A stretch of 64,000 bases of DNA from assembly GCF_010731815.2 (NCBI RefSeq), contig NZ_AP022593.1, positions 4,650,001 through 4,714,000 on the forward strand, in the 5' to 3' direction. Positions 1-8,529 of this stretch are shown piece after piece. Made by a program: the position numbers and the translations under genes. Source of the stretch: Mycolicibacterium arabiense. Lineage in GTDB: Bacteria > Actinomycetota > Actinomycetes > Mycobacteriales > Mycobacteriaceae. The notes under the pieces were generated by a model, which saw only the letters and a program-made list of their open reading frames with translations, was not told where the DNA came from and did no database searches. Position 1 is the first letter of the stretch, and every line of letters begins with the position of its first letter.

Positions 1-1283
1 CCGTCCAGCCCGGTGGGCGGGATCGTGGACTGGCACGCGTCGCGCAGCTCGCCGGCGGTGACACGCTCGCAAAAGCACACGATGGCGCCGTACTCCGGGT
101 CCTCGGCGATGCGCGCCTCGTCCTGATACGGACGGGTGAATGCCTCGCCGAGGTTCGGCATCCGCGGCGGCTCGGGCAGATTCGCGCGCGGAGTCAGCGC
201 CATGCCGGCGTCGGCCAGCAATCCGCGCACGTGTTCGGCCACGGCCATGCCCGCGGTCAGGCCGGTCGAGCGGATACCGCCGACGAGCAGATAGCGTTGC
301 GCCGCATCCGGTTCGACCCGGTAGTCACCGTGGTCTATCGCTGCCCGCAGGCCCGTGTAGGTGGCCGTCACCTCTTCGTCGAGCAGCCGCGGCATCAGCC
401 TGCGGCCCTTGTCGAGCAGGAACTCGATGCCGTCCGCGGTGGTGGCAGTGGCCGACCGGTCCTCGATGTCCTCAGACGTGGGACCGAGCATGACGTTGCC
501 GTAGATCGTCGGGCTGACGAGCACACCCTTGCCGCGAGAGGTCGGCACCGGCAGGACGATCTTGTTCACCAGCGCGCGGGCCAGCTTGTCGTACACGATG
601 AGTTCGCCGCGTCGGGGAGTGACGGTGAACCGCGAGTAGCCGAACAGCCCGTCGAGGTGGTCGGCGCCGAGGCCCGCGGCGTTGACGACCCAGCGCGCAC
701 TGACCGATCCCGCATCCGTGTGCAGCGTGGTGTGGTCGTCGCCGACGTCCACCCCGTCCACGCGGTGGTTGGTCAGCAATGCCGTACCGCGGTTGACGGC
801 GTCGGTGGCCAGCGCCAGGTTCACCGTCCACGTGCAGATGATCGACTCGTCGGGCACGGTCAGTCCGCCGAGTGCGCCGTCGCCGAGATCCGGAACGGCG
901 TCGTAAACGGCTGCGGCGTCGATGATCTCGCAGCGGTCGTAGCCGTTGGCGAGGGCCTTGTCCCGCAGCTTCGGCAGGGCGTCGAGTTGTTCGTCGTCCC
1001 AGGCCACCAGGATGGCGCCGGTGTGCTCGATCGGGATGCCGGTTCGGGCGGAGTACTCGCTGAGCAGGTGGTAGCCGCGGCTCACCATGGCGGACTCGAG
1101 CGTCCCCGGCGTGGCGTCGAAGCCGGTGTGCAGAATGGCGGTGTTCGCCTTGCTGGTGCCGTCACCGACATCACTGCGCGCGTCGAGCAGCGCGACCGAC
1201 AGCTCGTGGCCGGACAGTTCGCGTGCGATGGCCGATCCGACGATGCCGGCGCCGATGACGACGACGTCGTACTGAGTGTTCAC
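1..1283 (-). CDS. FAD-dependent glycerol-3-phosphate dehydrogenase-like oxidoreductase (partial)
   Basis: The N-terminus (GTG at 1283) reads VNTQYDVVVIGAGIVGSAIA, a Rossmann GxGxxG FAD site, followed by a GlpA/GlpD or LhgO-like DAO fold. Near the window edge CFCERVTAGELRDAC looks like the start of a BFD-type [2Fe-2S] domain, which is typical of GlpA-like rather than short DAO enzymes. The start overlaps the stop of the upstream kinase (GTGA), so the two are probably translated together. Inferred role: oxidation of the phosphorylated product of that kinase, with electrons passed to the respiratory chain. The substrate cannot be read from the sequence. The gene runs off the left edge. Confidence 0.8.
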   Translation of the reverse strand, partial: MNTQYDVVVIGAGIVGSAIARELSGHELSVALLDARSDVGDGTSKANTAILHTGFDATPGTLESAMVSRGYHLLSEYSARTGIPIEHTGAILVAWDDEQLDALPKLRDKALANGYDRCEIIDAAAVYDAVPDLGDGALGGLTVPDESIICTWTVNLALATDAVNRGTALLTNHRVDGVDVGDDHTTLHTDAGSVSARWVVNAAGLGADHLDGLFGYSRFTVTPRRGELIVYDKLARALVNKIVLPVPTSRGKGVLVSPTIYGNVMLGPTSEDIEDRSATATTADGIEFLLDKGRRLMPRLLDEEVTATYTGLRAAIDHGDYRVEPDAAQRYLLVGGIRSTGLTAGMAVAEHVRGLLADAGMALTPRANLPEPPRMPNLGEAFTRPYQDEARIAEDPEYGAIVCFCERVTAGELRDACQSTIPPTGLD

Positions 1284-2704
1284 GTTCCCTCTCTCGAATA
1301 GGTCGTCGCGGCAAGGGCGCGCCACGACGATCGGAAGTCCTCTGCGCGTGCGGCATCCCAGGCCGGCTCGTAGGTCGAGGACGGCTTCCACGACGGTACG
1401 ACGCCGCGCAATCCCTTGTCGGGGTGCAGGCTCAGATCCGCCAGCGCCGCCGCGCCCAGGGCGGTCGCATGTGCCGACGGGTAGACGTCCACCGGCACCT
1501 GCACGACGTCGGCGACCGCCTGCATCAGCACGGTGGATTGGGTGAGGCCGCCGTCGGCCCGCAGGCGGCGCAGCGGTGCGCTGTCGGAACCGATCGCGGT
1601 CATGAGTTCACCGATCTGCGCGGCGATGCCCTGCAGAAGGGCGAGCACCACGTGGCCGCGATCGGTGGACAGCGTCATGCCCGAGAACGAGGCCGTGGCA
1701 GTGCTTTCCCACCACGGAGCCGCCAACCCGGCGAGTGCGGGCACGCACAGCACCCCGCCGCTGTCGGTCGCTGCCACACCGTCGAGTTCGTGCGCGCCGG
1801 CGATGACCCCCAGCGACGCCAGCCAGCGCACCGCCGACGCCGCCGTGTACACCTGACCGTCGACGCAGAAGGTGTCGTCACCGGCGACCCGCCATGCCAC
1901 CGACGTCGTCAGGCCCGAATTCGACGACACCGGCGTGCTACCCGTGTTGGCGAGCAGGAATGCGCCCGTACCGAACGTGCACTTGGCCATGCCGGCCTCG
2001 AAGCACGACTCGGCCAGCAGTGCGGCCTGCTGGTCGACGACGATCCCGCCGACGGGTATGTCCCGCCCGAACGCCGACGTCGTACCGATGACCGCGTCGT
2101 TGGGGGCGATGCCCGGCAACCGCTCACCATCGAGCCCGAACAGCGCCAACAGGTCTGCGCTCCACGTGTTCTCGCCCAGCCCGACCACCAGCGAGCGGCT
2201 GGCCGTGGTGGCGTCGGTGACGAACTCCCCGGTTAGCTGGTGTAGCAGCCAGGTATCCGACGTCGTGACGACGCCGTCGCGTTCGACGTTGCGTCGCAGC
2301 CAGGCCATCTTGGGCGCCGAGAAGTACGGGTCGAGTACCAGCCCCGTGCGACAAGCGAATTCGTTGGCGTGTTCGGTCAGGTCCGCGCAGATCGACTCGG
2401 CGCGGCGATCCTGCCACACGATGGCCTGAGTCAGGGCACGTCCGGTTATTGGATCCCACGCCAGGACGGTCTCGCCCTGATTGGCCAGCGACACGGCGTC
2501 GATCGGCCGGCCGGCCTGGGCCACGGCGGCCCGGCCCGCCTCCAGCACCGAGTCGAGCAGTTCCCTGGGGTCCTGTTCGACTCCGCCGCCGTCGAGGTAG
2601 CGCGGGTGCACCGCCACTTCGGCGACGCCGACGACCCCCTCCGCGGGATCGACGACGATCGCCTTGGTGCCGGAGGTGCCCTGATCTATGGCGAGTACCG
2701 TCAC
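1280..2704 (-). CDS. FGGY-family carbohydrate kinase
   Basis: A 474-residue sugar or polyol kinase of the FGGY (xylulokinase/glycerol kinase) family. The N-terminal phosphate loop is LAIDQGTSGTK, and the C-terminal ATP motif RADGGLTQSTVLMQ is clear. It should phosphorylate a polyol, a ketose or possibly an amino-polyol in the cytosol. Length is normal for the family (about 480-500). GTG at 2704 overlaps the permease stop by 4 bases, and its own stop overlaps the next GTG, so permease, kinase and oxidoreductase form a tightly coupled unit. Substrate unknown; the name glycerol kinase is not justified because the best-known glycerol kinase signatures are not obvious. Confidence 0.85.
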   Translation of the reverse strand: MTVLAIDQGTSGTKAIVVDPAEGVVGVAEVAVHPRYLDGGGVEQDPRELLDSVLEAGRAAVAQAGRPIDAVSLANQGETVLAWDPITGRALTQAIVWQDRRAESICADLTEHANEFACRTGLVLDPYFSAPKMAWLRRNVERDGVVTTSDTWLLHQLTGEFVTDATTASRSLVVGLGENTWSADLLALFGLDGERLPGIAPNDAVIGTTSAFGRDIPVGGIVVDQQAALLAESCFEAGMAKCTFGTGAFLLANTGSTPVSSNSGLTTSVAWRVAGDDTFCVDGQVYTAASAVRWLASLGVIAGAHELDGVAATDSGGVLCVPALAGLAAPWWESTATASFSGMTLSTDRGHVVLALLQGIAAQIGELMTAIGSDSAPLRRLRADGGLTQSTVLMQAVADVVQVPVDVYPSAHATALGAAALADLSLHPDKGLRGVVPSWKPSSTYEPAWDAARAEDFRSSWRALAATTYSREGT

Positions 2705-4185
2705 ACGGTCTCGATCTCGGCGTCGATGGAACGCATGTCGGGCATCCGCAGGCCGTCGCGGCCGCGGGTGGCGAGCAGGTAGCCGAGGTACATTGCGCCG
2801 ATCGCGACCATCACGGCGAGGTAGATCCACGGGTCCCGGAACGAGGCGTCGCGGAACAGCGACAGCTCGAACACCAGCCACACGACGGCGACGACGATGA
2901 TCGGGACCTCCCACCGGCCCAGGTTGAACCCTGCGCTCGGCGGCAGGGTCCGGCGCTTGGCGATGTAGAGGCCCACGGTGATCGTGTAGATGATCGCCGG
3001 TAGCAGCGTCGCCGCGCCGAACAGCTTGAACAGGGCGTCGGTGCTGGTCGAGAACAGCCCGAGGATGACTCCCGAGATGAGCGTCATCACGATCGTGGCG
3101 TTCAGTGGTGTCTTGGTACGCGGTGAGATCCGCTGCAGCAGTTGCCAACCCGGGAAGCGCTCGTCGCGCGACATGGCCCACACCAACCGCACGCCGGTCA
3201 GCAGGATGACCAGACCGCACGCGAAGATCGCGATCGCGACGAGCACCAGCAGTGCGGTGCCGACGAACGAACCGAGGATGTCCTTGATGACGTCGGCTAT
3301 GGGCGTGCCGGACTCGGCCAGTGCGACCGGGTCGTCGACCGCTGCCGTCACCGCGAGCAGGAACAGGAATCCCAGTACGCCCGAGGCGAGCACTGCCTGC
3401 CACATCGCACGGGGCACCACGACCTCGGGCCGCTTGGTCTCCTCGGCGAGGTTAGCCGCCGATTCGAAGCCGACGATCGTGAAGGCGCCCAACAGGAAGG
3501 CGAGCATCCAGGGGCCGGCGGCCGTGGCTTCGCCGAAGCTCCAGTAGCCCTCGGTGGGGACGGCGCCGTGGGAGAACAGGTTGTCGACGCTGAGGCGGTG
3601 GGTGATGACGCCGATGATCAGCAGCAGCGCAACGAGGGCGACCATGCCGATGAGTTCGGCGGTGACGGCGAAGTTGTTGACGCGTTCGGTCCATCGGGTC
3701 GACAGCCCAATGAGCAGTGCCTGCAGGACGAGTACGACGGCGGTGATGAGGAAGGCCGTGGCGGGCGTGCCCTCGAAGGCGAACAGGGCGGGTAGGACGG
3801 TCGAGGCGACGGTGTAGTCGACGGCGATCACCACGATGGCGAGGAACGTGAACGAGATCCAGCCGGTGATCCAGCCGAAGACCGGGTTGGCCAGGCGCGA
3901 CACCCATTGGTAGGCGTAGCCGGTCACGGGGATGCGCGCGGCCAGGGCGCCCAGCAGCAGCGCTACCGCGAGCTGGCCCACGACGACGATCGGCCACGTC
4001 CAGATGCCCAGTGGGCCCGATGAATTGAGGACGCTGCCGTAGGTGGTGAAGATGCCCGTCGCGATCGACACGAAGGCGAAGGCGACGGCGAAGGAGGCGA
4101 AGCGGCCGGTCGACCGTTCCATCGCCTGGGTGTAGCCGAATTGAGCGACGCTGGGCGCGTCGCCGGGTGTGGAATCATGTGTCAT
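2701..4185 (-). CDS. APC-family amino acid/amine permease
   Basis: A 494-residue integral membrane protein with about 12 hydrophobic segments. The first reads FASFAVAFAFVSIATGIFTTYG, the APC TM1 with its unwound glycine region; FTIVGFESAANLAEETK is the TM6-like substrate motif of YhdG/Ctr-type APC proteins. ATG at 4185 is chosen over an in-frame start 26 codons upstream because it lies close to an AGAAAG sequence and matches the family N-terminus. It is first in the permease-kinase-oxidoreductase operon. APC carriers usually move amino acids or amines, which is unexpected next to a polyol-type kinase and hints at an amino-alcohol substrate (inference). Confidence 0.88.
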   Translation of the reverse strand: MTHDSTPGDAPSVAQFGYTQAMERSTGRFASFAVAFAFVSIATGIFTTYGSVLNSSGPLGIWTWPIVVVGQLAVALLLGALAARIPVTGYAYQWVSRLANPVFGWITGWISFTFLAIVVIAVDYTVASTVLPALFAFEGTPATAFLITAVVLVLQALLIGLSTRWTERVNNFAVTAELIGMVALVALLLIIGVITHRLSVDNLFSHGAVPTEGYWSFGEATAAGPWMLAFLLGAFTIVGFESAANLAEETKRPEVVVPRAMWQAVLASGVLGFLFLLAVTAAVDDPVALAESGTPIADVIKDILGSFVGTALLVLVAIAIFACGLVILLTGVRLVWAMSRDERFPGWQLLQRISPRTKTPLNATIVMTLISGVILGLFSTSTDALFKLFGAATLLPAIIYTITVGLYIAKRRTLPPSAGFNLGRWEVPIIVVAVVWLVFELSLFRDASFRDPWIYLAVMVAIGAMYLGYLLATRGRDGLRMPDMRSIDAEIETV

Positions 4186-4296
4186 GGATCGTGCTTTCTG
4201 ACGTGAGTTGACTGTTCGATCCGCGCGGGCGGCGCTGCCCGGACAAGTAGTCGCCGCCCGCACCCCTGCTCGGGGCTCCCCTGGTCGGGGTGGAGG

Positions 4297-5064
4297 TCAC
4301 GCTGACAGGACCACACCCCCCGCCTCTCGGACGGCGGCCTCGACGGCCGGTGAGCTGCATTCGTCGGTGATGAGACCCGTGACTGCGGTCAGGTCGCACA
4401 CCCGGTGTGGGCCGATCCGGTCGAGTTTCGACGAGTCGGCCAGGATGTAGCTCGACGCGCTGTTGGCGATGATCGTGCGGCGCACGTCGATCTCGTCGAG
4501 GTGGTAGTCCGTCAGCCCGGCTGCCGCGTCGACGCCGCCGGAGCCGATGAAGGCGACGTCGGCGTAGACGTCGGCGAACATCGACCGCGCGTGGGCTCCT
4601 CGGCACGCGAGGTCGCCGGCCCGGACCCGGCCGCCGGACACCAGCACGTGGATGCCCGGTCGAGCCGCGAGTTCGATGGCGACGAGCAGTGACGAGGTCG
4701 CGACGGTGCCGCGAAACGTGGCGGGTATGGCGCGGGCCACCTCGACGGCGGTGGTGCCGATGTCGATCACGACGGTCTGGCCAGGTTGCAACAGCCCCGC
4801 GGCGACGCGGGCCAGTCGAGCCTTGGCCTCCTGGTGGATGACGGTGCGTTCGGCGAACGGGGGCTCTTCGCCACTCACCCGCTGCAGCAGGCTGGCGGCG
4901 CCGCCGTGCACGCGCCGGATCGCGCCGCGCTCCTCGAGCAGGGCGAGGTCACGTCGCACGGTCTCTGCCGACACGCCAAGGCGGTTGACCAGTTCGTCGG
5001 TGCTGACGGTGTGCGCACCGTTCACCAGATCGACGATGGCGTCGTGCCGAGCTACCGGAAGCAC
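4297..5064 (-). CDS. DeoR/GlpR-family transcriptional regulator
   Basis: A 255-residue repressor. Its N-terminal winged helix (VSTDELVNRLGVSAETVRRD, then GAIRRVHGG) is the DeoR signature, and the C-terminal sugar-phosphate sensor domain contains DIGTTAVEVARAIP. GTG at 5064 is chosen because AGAAGG lies 7 bases upstream; an ATG 23 codons earlier has no ribosome site and adds unconserved sequence. It sits 111 bp upstream of the APC/kinase/oxidoreductase genes on the same strand, so it most likely represses them and is relieved by a phosphorylated intermediate made by the kinase (family knowledge plus inference). Confidence 0.88.
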   Translation of the reverse strand: MLPVARHDAIVDLVNGAHTVSTDELVNRLGVSAETVRRDLALLEERGAIRRVHGGAASLLQRVSGEEPPFAERTVIHQEAKARLARVAAGLLQPGQTVVIDIGTTAVEVARAIPATFRGTVATSSLLVAIELAARPGIHVLVSGGRVRAGDLACRGAHARSMFADVYADVAFIGSGGVDAAAGLTDYHLDEIDVRRTIIANSASSYILADSSKLDRIGPHRVCDLTAVTGLITDECSSPAVEAAVREAGGVVLSA

Positions 5065-5223
5065 ACTGCGCCCTTCTGTGGATTCGTGACCGTTAGTGAC
5101 TGCAAGTGTGTGATGTTGACCGCACTGCGTCAACCCGTGGAGGTAAAACCCGCGTAACGGTTCGCGGGTTACGCCGCGGGCAGCGGGCGTTTAGTGACGT
5201 GCCAAACGGGAGACACGACGGCA
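5065..5223. promoter_or_regulatory. Intergenic control region of the DeoR operon
   Basis: 159 bp between the DeoR gene (leftward) and a small rightward ORF. It should carry the operon promoter and DeoR operators. I see no unambiguous -10/-35 pair and no perfect palindrome; AT-richer stretches (GTGACTGCAAGTGTGTGATG, 5096-5115) are the likeliest operator area. Confidence 0.35.
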
Positions 5224-5379
5224 ATGGAACAGCAGAGCACCCCGCCGCCCACGCCCAAGGACGCGACCGAGGCCAGCGAGGAGCAGCGGGAACTCCAGAA
5301 GGAGCTGGACCATCAGGGCGAGGATCCCGACGGACCCGCGCTGCAGCAGGACCGCAACCAGGTCGCCGACGAATACTGA
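5224..5379 (+). CDS. Small acidic hydrophilic protein, unknown
   Basis: 51 residues starting MEQQSTPPPTPKDATEASEE. It is rich in Glu, Asp, Gln and Pro, with no Cys and no hydrophobic segment, and is probably disordered. ATG at 5224 follows GGGAGA with a 10-base spacer. The stop lies 12 bp before the restored stop of the GGDEF gene on the other strand; the frameshifted reading of that gene would run straight through this ORF, which indirectly supports it. I do not recognise the family. Confidence 0.5.
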   Translation: MEQQSTPPPTPKDATEASEEQRELQKELDHQGEDPDGPALQQDRNQVADEY

Positions 5380-5391
5380 GGCGCGCTGGTC

Positions 5392-6646
5392 CTAGGCGCA
5401 CCGCATGTGTCGTGACACGTGCACCCGGTTCCCGCCGCTGCGCTTGGCTTCGTACATTGCTGCGTCGGCCGCGTCGATCAAGTGGTTGACCAGGGCGTGG
5501 GTCGTGGTGGCTTCCGTTTCGCTGCGTGGGGCCCCACGCCACGCCGATGCTGGCGCTGACGTCGTCGCAGTGACGATGGATGGCTTGGCAGAGCGGGCCG
5601 GTCAGGATGGAGGCGTCGTGCGTCCACGACGACATGGCGACCAGGAACTCCTCGCCCCCCGACCGGCAGACGGCCGCGGTGGCGGGAACGTGGTGGCGTA
5701 GTTGGTCGGCGACGCGTAGCAGGACGTCGTCGCCTGCGGCGTGCCCGCGAGTGTCGTTGACCCGCTTGAAGTCGTCGAGGTCGATCATCATCACGACCAG
5801 GTAGGCGTGTCCGGTCTCGTTCATGTCCGGGATGAGTAGGCGCTCGACGGCGTGGCTGAACCCGCGGCGGTTAAGCAGTCCGGTCAGCGGGTCCTGATCC
5901 GAGCGAATGGCGTACCGGCCCATGGCCTTGATCGCTGCGCGAATGCCAAGCGGCACGGCGATGTTGAGCAACCACATCAGCCAGAACGCGGCGACGGCGG
6001 TGGCGAGGTCGGTGTCGTTGGCCAGCCGGTAGACGGCGAAGGCTGCGGTGCCGAGGGCGACGACGGTGTTGAGCACGAGTATCCGGGTGTTGTGGAAGAA
6101 CGCCACGTACCCGCCGGTGATGGCCAGGACCATGCTCGCCAGGGCCGCGACGGCTGCGCTGTGCTCAGTGAGACTCCATGCTGCCGCGCAGAACATTCCT
6201 AGCACCACGGAGTAGAGCGACACGCGTCGGCTCGGCCACCGGGTAAGCCAGAACCACGCCATGCCGAGTGCTATCGCGGCGCCGGTCACCCCGATGGCCA
6301 CGACGCCGGCACTGGGATCGGGCCGCAGCAGCGCCGTGATCGGAGTCAAGGCGGCCGACCCGGCGATCACGGCCATGACGATGCGGGCAGTCCGCAGCAG
6401 GCCACGTTGGCGCAGGAACGTCGTCACCCATTCGAATTGATCGGGTTCGTGCAGCCAGATGCCAACGCGCGACAAACCCCACCCCCCGAATGGTGCCGAT
6501 GCCAAGCTCAGCCCGTACACGTCCATTGCTGAAGCCAGTTCGGGCCGATGCGATTCATGATCGTAACCCGGGTCGACGGAGTGGTCTATCAGCAGTTTCG
6601 CGAGGCCTCGACATCCAGCATTCAGCGGGGTGTCATCGGTGTCCAT
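5392..6646 (-). pseudogene. GGDEF diguanylate cyclase with frameshift
   Basis: The N-terminal half has about six membrane segments (RIVMAVIAGSAALTPITALL to AAFWLMWLLNIAVPLGI) after a HEPDQFEWVTTFL stretch typical of mycobacterial membrane GGDEF proteins. The GGDEF domain follows: DPLTGLLNRRGF, metal-binding DLDDFKRVND, and RSGGEEF as the active-site loop, with no obvious RxxD I-site. After ASIGVAWG the frame changes. The missing C-terminus (TEATTTHALVNHLIDAADAA, then MYEAKRSGGNRV) is intact in the next frame and stops at 5392-5394. The break is at GGGGCCCC, 5528-5535, where one base too many is present. This is either a real mutation or a homopolymer read error. The start is uncertain (ATG 6646 or 6526). 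Confidence 0.8.
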
Positions 6647-6685
6647 TTGCTGATGCCCGAGCGCGCAGTTCGAGGTCGCGCCCGG

Positions 6686-6762
6686 CGTGGAGCCCCCTAT
6701 CGGGATTGAACCGATGACCTACGCTTTACAAGAGCGTTGCTCTACCGCTGAGCTAAGGAGGC
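6686..6762 (-). tRNA. tRNA-Thr (anticodon TGT)
   Basis: A complete cloverleaf on the minus strand. The acceptor stem GCCTCCT pairs with AGGGGGC (one G-U). The D arm is GCTCAGCGGTAGAGC, the anticodon stem ACGCT/AGCGT holds loop CTTGTAA with anticodon TGT (complement of 6728-6730), and the T arm is GTTCAATC. CCA is encoded at the 3' end (6686-6688). It lies between the broken GGDEF gene and the decapeptide-repeat gene. Confidence 0.97.
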
Positions 6763-6814
6763 ATGCCGGCTCAGGATATCGGTTCCGGGCCCGCTCTCTC
6801 GACCCGCTACGTCG

Positions 6815-7636
6815 TCAATCCTCGTGGTCGATGATCCGCTGCGAGGTCACCGGCCGGGGCATCGCGCGGCGGCCGGCGCGACGCCCGGGCAGCGGGATGC
6901 GATCGGCGATGTTGCTCAGCGGGTTGACGACCTGACTCAACGTGATGACGGCTTCGTGCAGTGCGTCGATGGTCGGCGCCAGCGCTTCGAGCCCGGGAGC
7001 CAGTCGGTTGAGGGTGTCCGCGACGTCGGCCAGCTTGAGCAGCGGGCCATCCTCGGCGGTGAGAGTGTCGAGCAGGCCACCCTCGGCCAGGAGTTTGTCG
7101 GCCACACCGTCCTCGCGCAGCACCCGCTCGACCAGACCGTCGTTGGCGAGCAGCTGATCGGCGAGACCGCCGGGCGCGATCACCCGGGACAGCGCACCGT
7201 CTTCGGTGGTGAGCCGGTCCAGCAGTCCGCCCTCGGCCGTGATCTGGTCGACCAAGCCGCCCGGCGCGACCGCGCGCGTCAGTGGCCCGTTGTCCTCGGT
7301 GAGACGGTCCAGCAGCCCGCCGTCGGCGGTCAGCTGATCGACGATGCCGCCCGGGCGTAGTAGCCGGTTGAGCGGGCCGTCGGTTGCCAGCGCGCGCCCC
7401 AGCGGCGCGTCGTCGTCCATCAGGCGGGCGAGCCGGTTGGCACGCTCGACCGCATCGTCGAGGCCGAGCACCCTCGCCATCGACGGCGTCCCGCCCAGGG
7501 GAGCGGAGGCGTCGGAAAGACCGCGCTGCACCGTCTTGATCGTCGCTCCGGCGATGCCGAGTCCGGCGTCGGCGACGGCCAACCCCATGCGCGCGGGCGC
7601 CGTGGCCAGGTCGAACAAGCTCTTGCCGAGACTCAT
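6815..7636 (-). CDS. Tandem decapeptide-repeat protein (Rv0756c position)
   Basis: 273 residues from ATG 7636. Residues 1-68 are helical and apolar (MSLGKSLFDLATAPARMGLA). Residues 69-198 are 13 uninterrupted decapeptides of the pattern hydrophobic-D-R/Q-L-T-A-x-D/G-G-L, for example VDQLTADGGL, LDRLTEDNGP and LTRAVAPGGL. The tail is basic (GRRAGRRAMPRP). Neighbouring triplets of units also repeat, giving a 30-residue super-period. There is no signal peptide and no Cys. It is divergent from phoP across 128 bp. In M. tuberculosis an uncharacterised gene sits at this place. I cannot assign a function; a solenoid or amphipathic surface-binding protein is possible. Confidence 0.85.
   Translation of the reverse strand: MSLGKSLFDLATAPARMGLAVADAGLGIAGATIKTVQRGLSDASAPLGGTPSMARVLGLDDAVERANRLARLMDDDAPLGRALATDGPLNRLLRPGGIVDQLTADGGLLDRLTEDNGPLTRAVAPGGLVDQITAEGGLLDRLTTEDGALSRVIAPGGLADQLLANDGLVERVLREDGVADKLLAEGGLLDTLTAEDGPLLKLADVADTLNRLAPGLEALAPTIDALHEAVITLSQVVNPLSNIADRIPLPGRRAGRRAMPRPVTSQRIIDHED
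7043..7432 (-). repeat. 13 x 30-bp coding tandem repeat
   Basis: The 390 bp coding residues 69-198 of the decapeptide protein. Each unit is 10 codons. A 90-bp higher-order period is visible: units 3-5 and 6-8 align closely (VDQLTADGGL/VDQITAEGGL, LDRLTEDNGP/LDRLTTEDGA, LTRAVAPGGL/LSRVIAPGGL). Confidence 0.85.
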
Positions 7637-7657
7637 GGATTGAGTCTATGGCGGCCG

Positions 7658-7718
7658 TCACAGCAAGTAGCCGTCTGGGTGGCAGCGCTAACTGAGAACA
7701 TTCACAGGAATCTCACAG
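7658..7718 (+). promoter_or_regulatory. PhoP autoregulatory direct repeat upstream of phoP
   Basis: TCACAG at 7702-7707 and again at 7713-7718, separated by 5 bases, with a third TCACAG at 7658-7663. The known mycobacterial PhoP site is a direct repeat of a TCACAGC-like heptamer with a 4-base gap, which is the same spacing. The pair lies about 45 bp before the phoP start, so autoregulation is the natural reading. Confidence 0.75.
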
Positions 7719-7764
7719 CGCCTCGGCAGTTCCATTCTCAGCGAAACGAGGGACATTGAGTTCC

Positions 7765-8484
7765 ATGGCAATGCCTGCGATTCCCGAGTCCGTTCCCGAA
7801 GCGAGGGTCCTGGTCGTCGACGACGAGACGAACATCGTCGAACTGCTGTCGGTCAGCCTGAAGTTCCAGGGGTTCGAGGTGCACACCGCGTCGAGCGGTC
7901 CCGCCGCGCTGGACAAAGCGCGCGAGATTCGTCCGGACGCCGTCATCCTCGACGTGATGATGCCCGGGATGGACGGGTTCGGCGTGCTGCGCAGGCTTCG
8001 CGCCGACGGCATCGACGCGCCTGCGCTGTTCCTCACCGCGCGGGACTCCCTGCAGGACAAGATCGCCGGACTCACGCTCGGCGGCGACGACTACGTCACC
8101 AAGCCGTTCAGCCTGGAGGAGGTCGTCGCACGCCTGCGCGTCATCCTGCGCCGCTCCGGCCGCGGCGTCGAGGAACCCCGCAGCGCGCGCCTGTCGTTCG
8201 CCGACATCGAACTCGACGAGGACACCCACGAGGTGTGGAAGGCCGGCCAGCCCGTCTCGCTGTCGCCGACCGAGTTCACGCTGCTGCGGTACTTCATCAT
8301 CAACGCGGGCACCGTGCTGTCGAAGCCCAAGATCCTCGACCACGTCTGGCGCTACGACTTCGGCGGCGACGTCAACGTCGTCGAGTCCTACGTCAGCTAT
8401 CTGCGACGCAAGATCGACACCGGCGACAAGCGGTTGCTGCACACGCTGCGCGGAGTCGGTTACGTCCTGCGCGAGCCCCGATGA
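7765..8484 (+). CDS. phoP: Response regulator PhoP
   Basis: 239 residues, an OmpR/PhoB-type two-component regulator. The receiver contains VLVVDDETNIVELLSVSLKF, phosphoacceptor Asp63 in VILDVMMPGMDGFG, and KPFSLEEVV. The winged-helix output domain ends in the family-typical SYLRRKIDTG and RGVGYVLREPR. The body is nearly identical to M. tuberculosis PhoP as I know it. PhoP controls sulfolipid and complex lipid synthesis, pH response and secretion genes. ATG 7765 is 12 bases after GAGGG; a TTG at 7756 in the same frame is possible. phoR follows 45 bp downstream. Confidence 0.95.
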   Translation: MAMPAIPESVPEARVLVVDDETNIVELLSVSLKFQGFEVHTASSGPAALDKAREIRPDAVILDVMMPGMDGFGVLRRLRADGIDAPALFLTARDSLQDKIAGLTLGGDDYVTKPFSLEEVVARLRVILRRSGRGVEEPRSARLSFADIELDEDTHEVWKAGQPVSLSPTEFTLLRYFIINAGTVLSKPKILDHVWRYDFGGDVNVVESYVSYLRRKIDTGDKRLLHTLRGVGYVLREPR

Positions 8485-8529
8485 GCGCTTGCGCGAAGAG
8501 CATGACGCCCGCGAGCGCACGATAGAGAC

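Noticed and set aside
7756..7764. TTG start for phoP
   Set aside because: Only three bases separate GAGGG from this TTG; ATG 7765 is more reasonable, though not proved.
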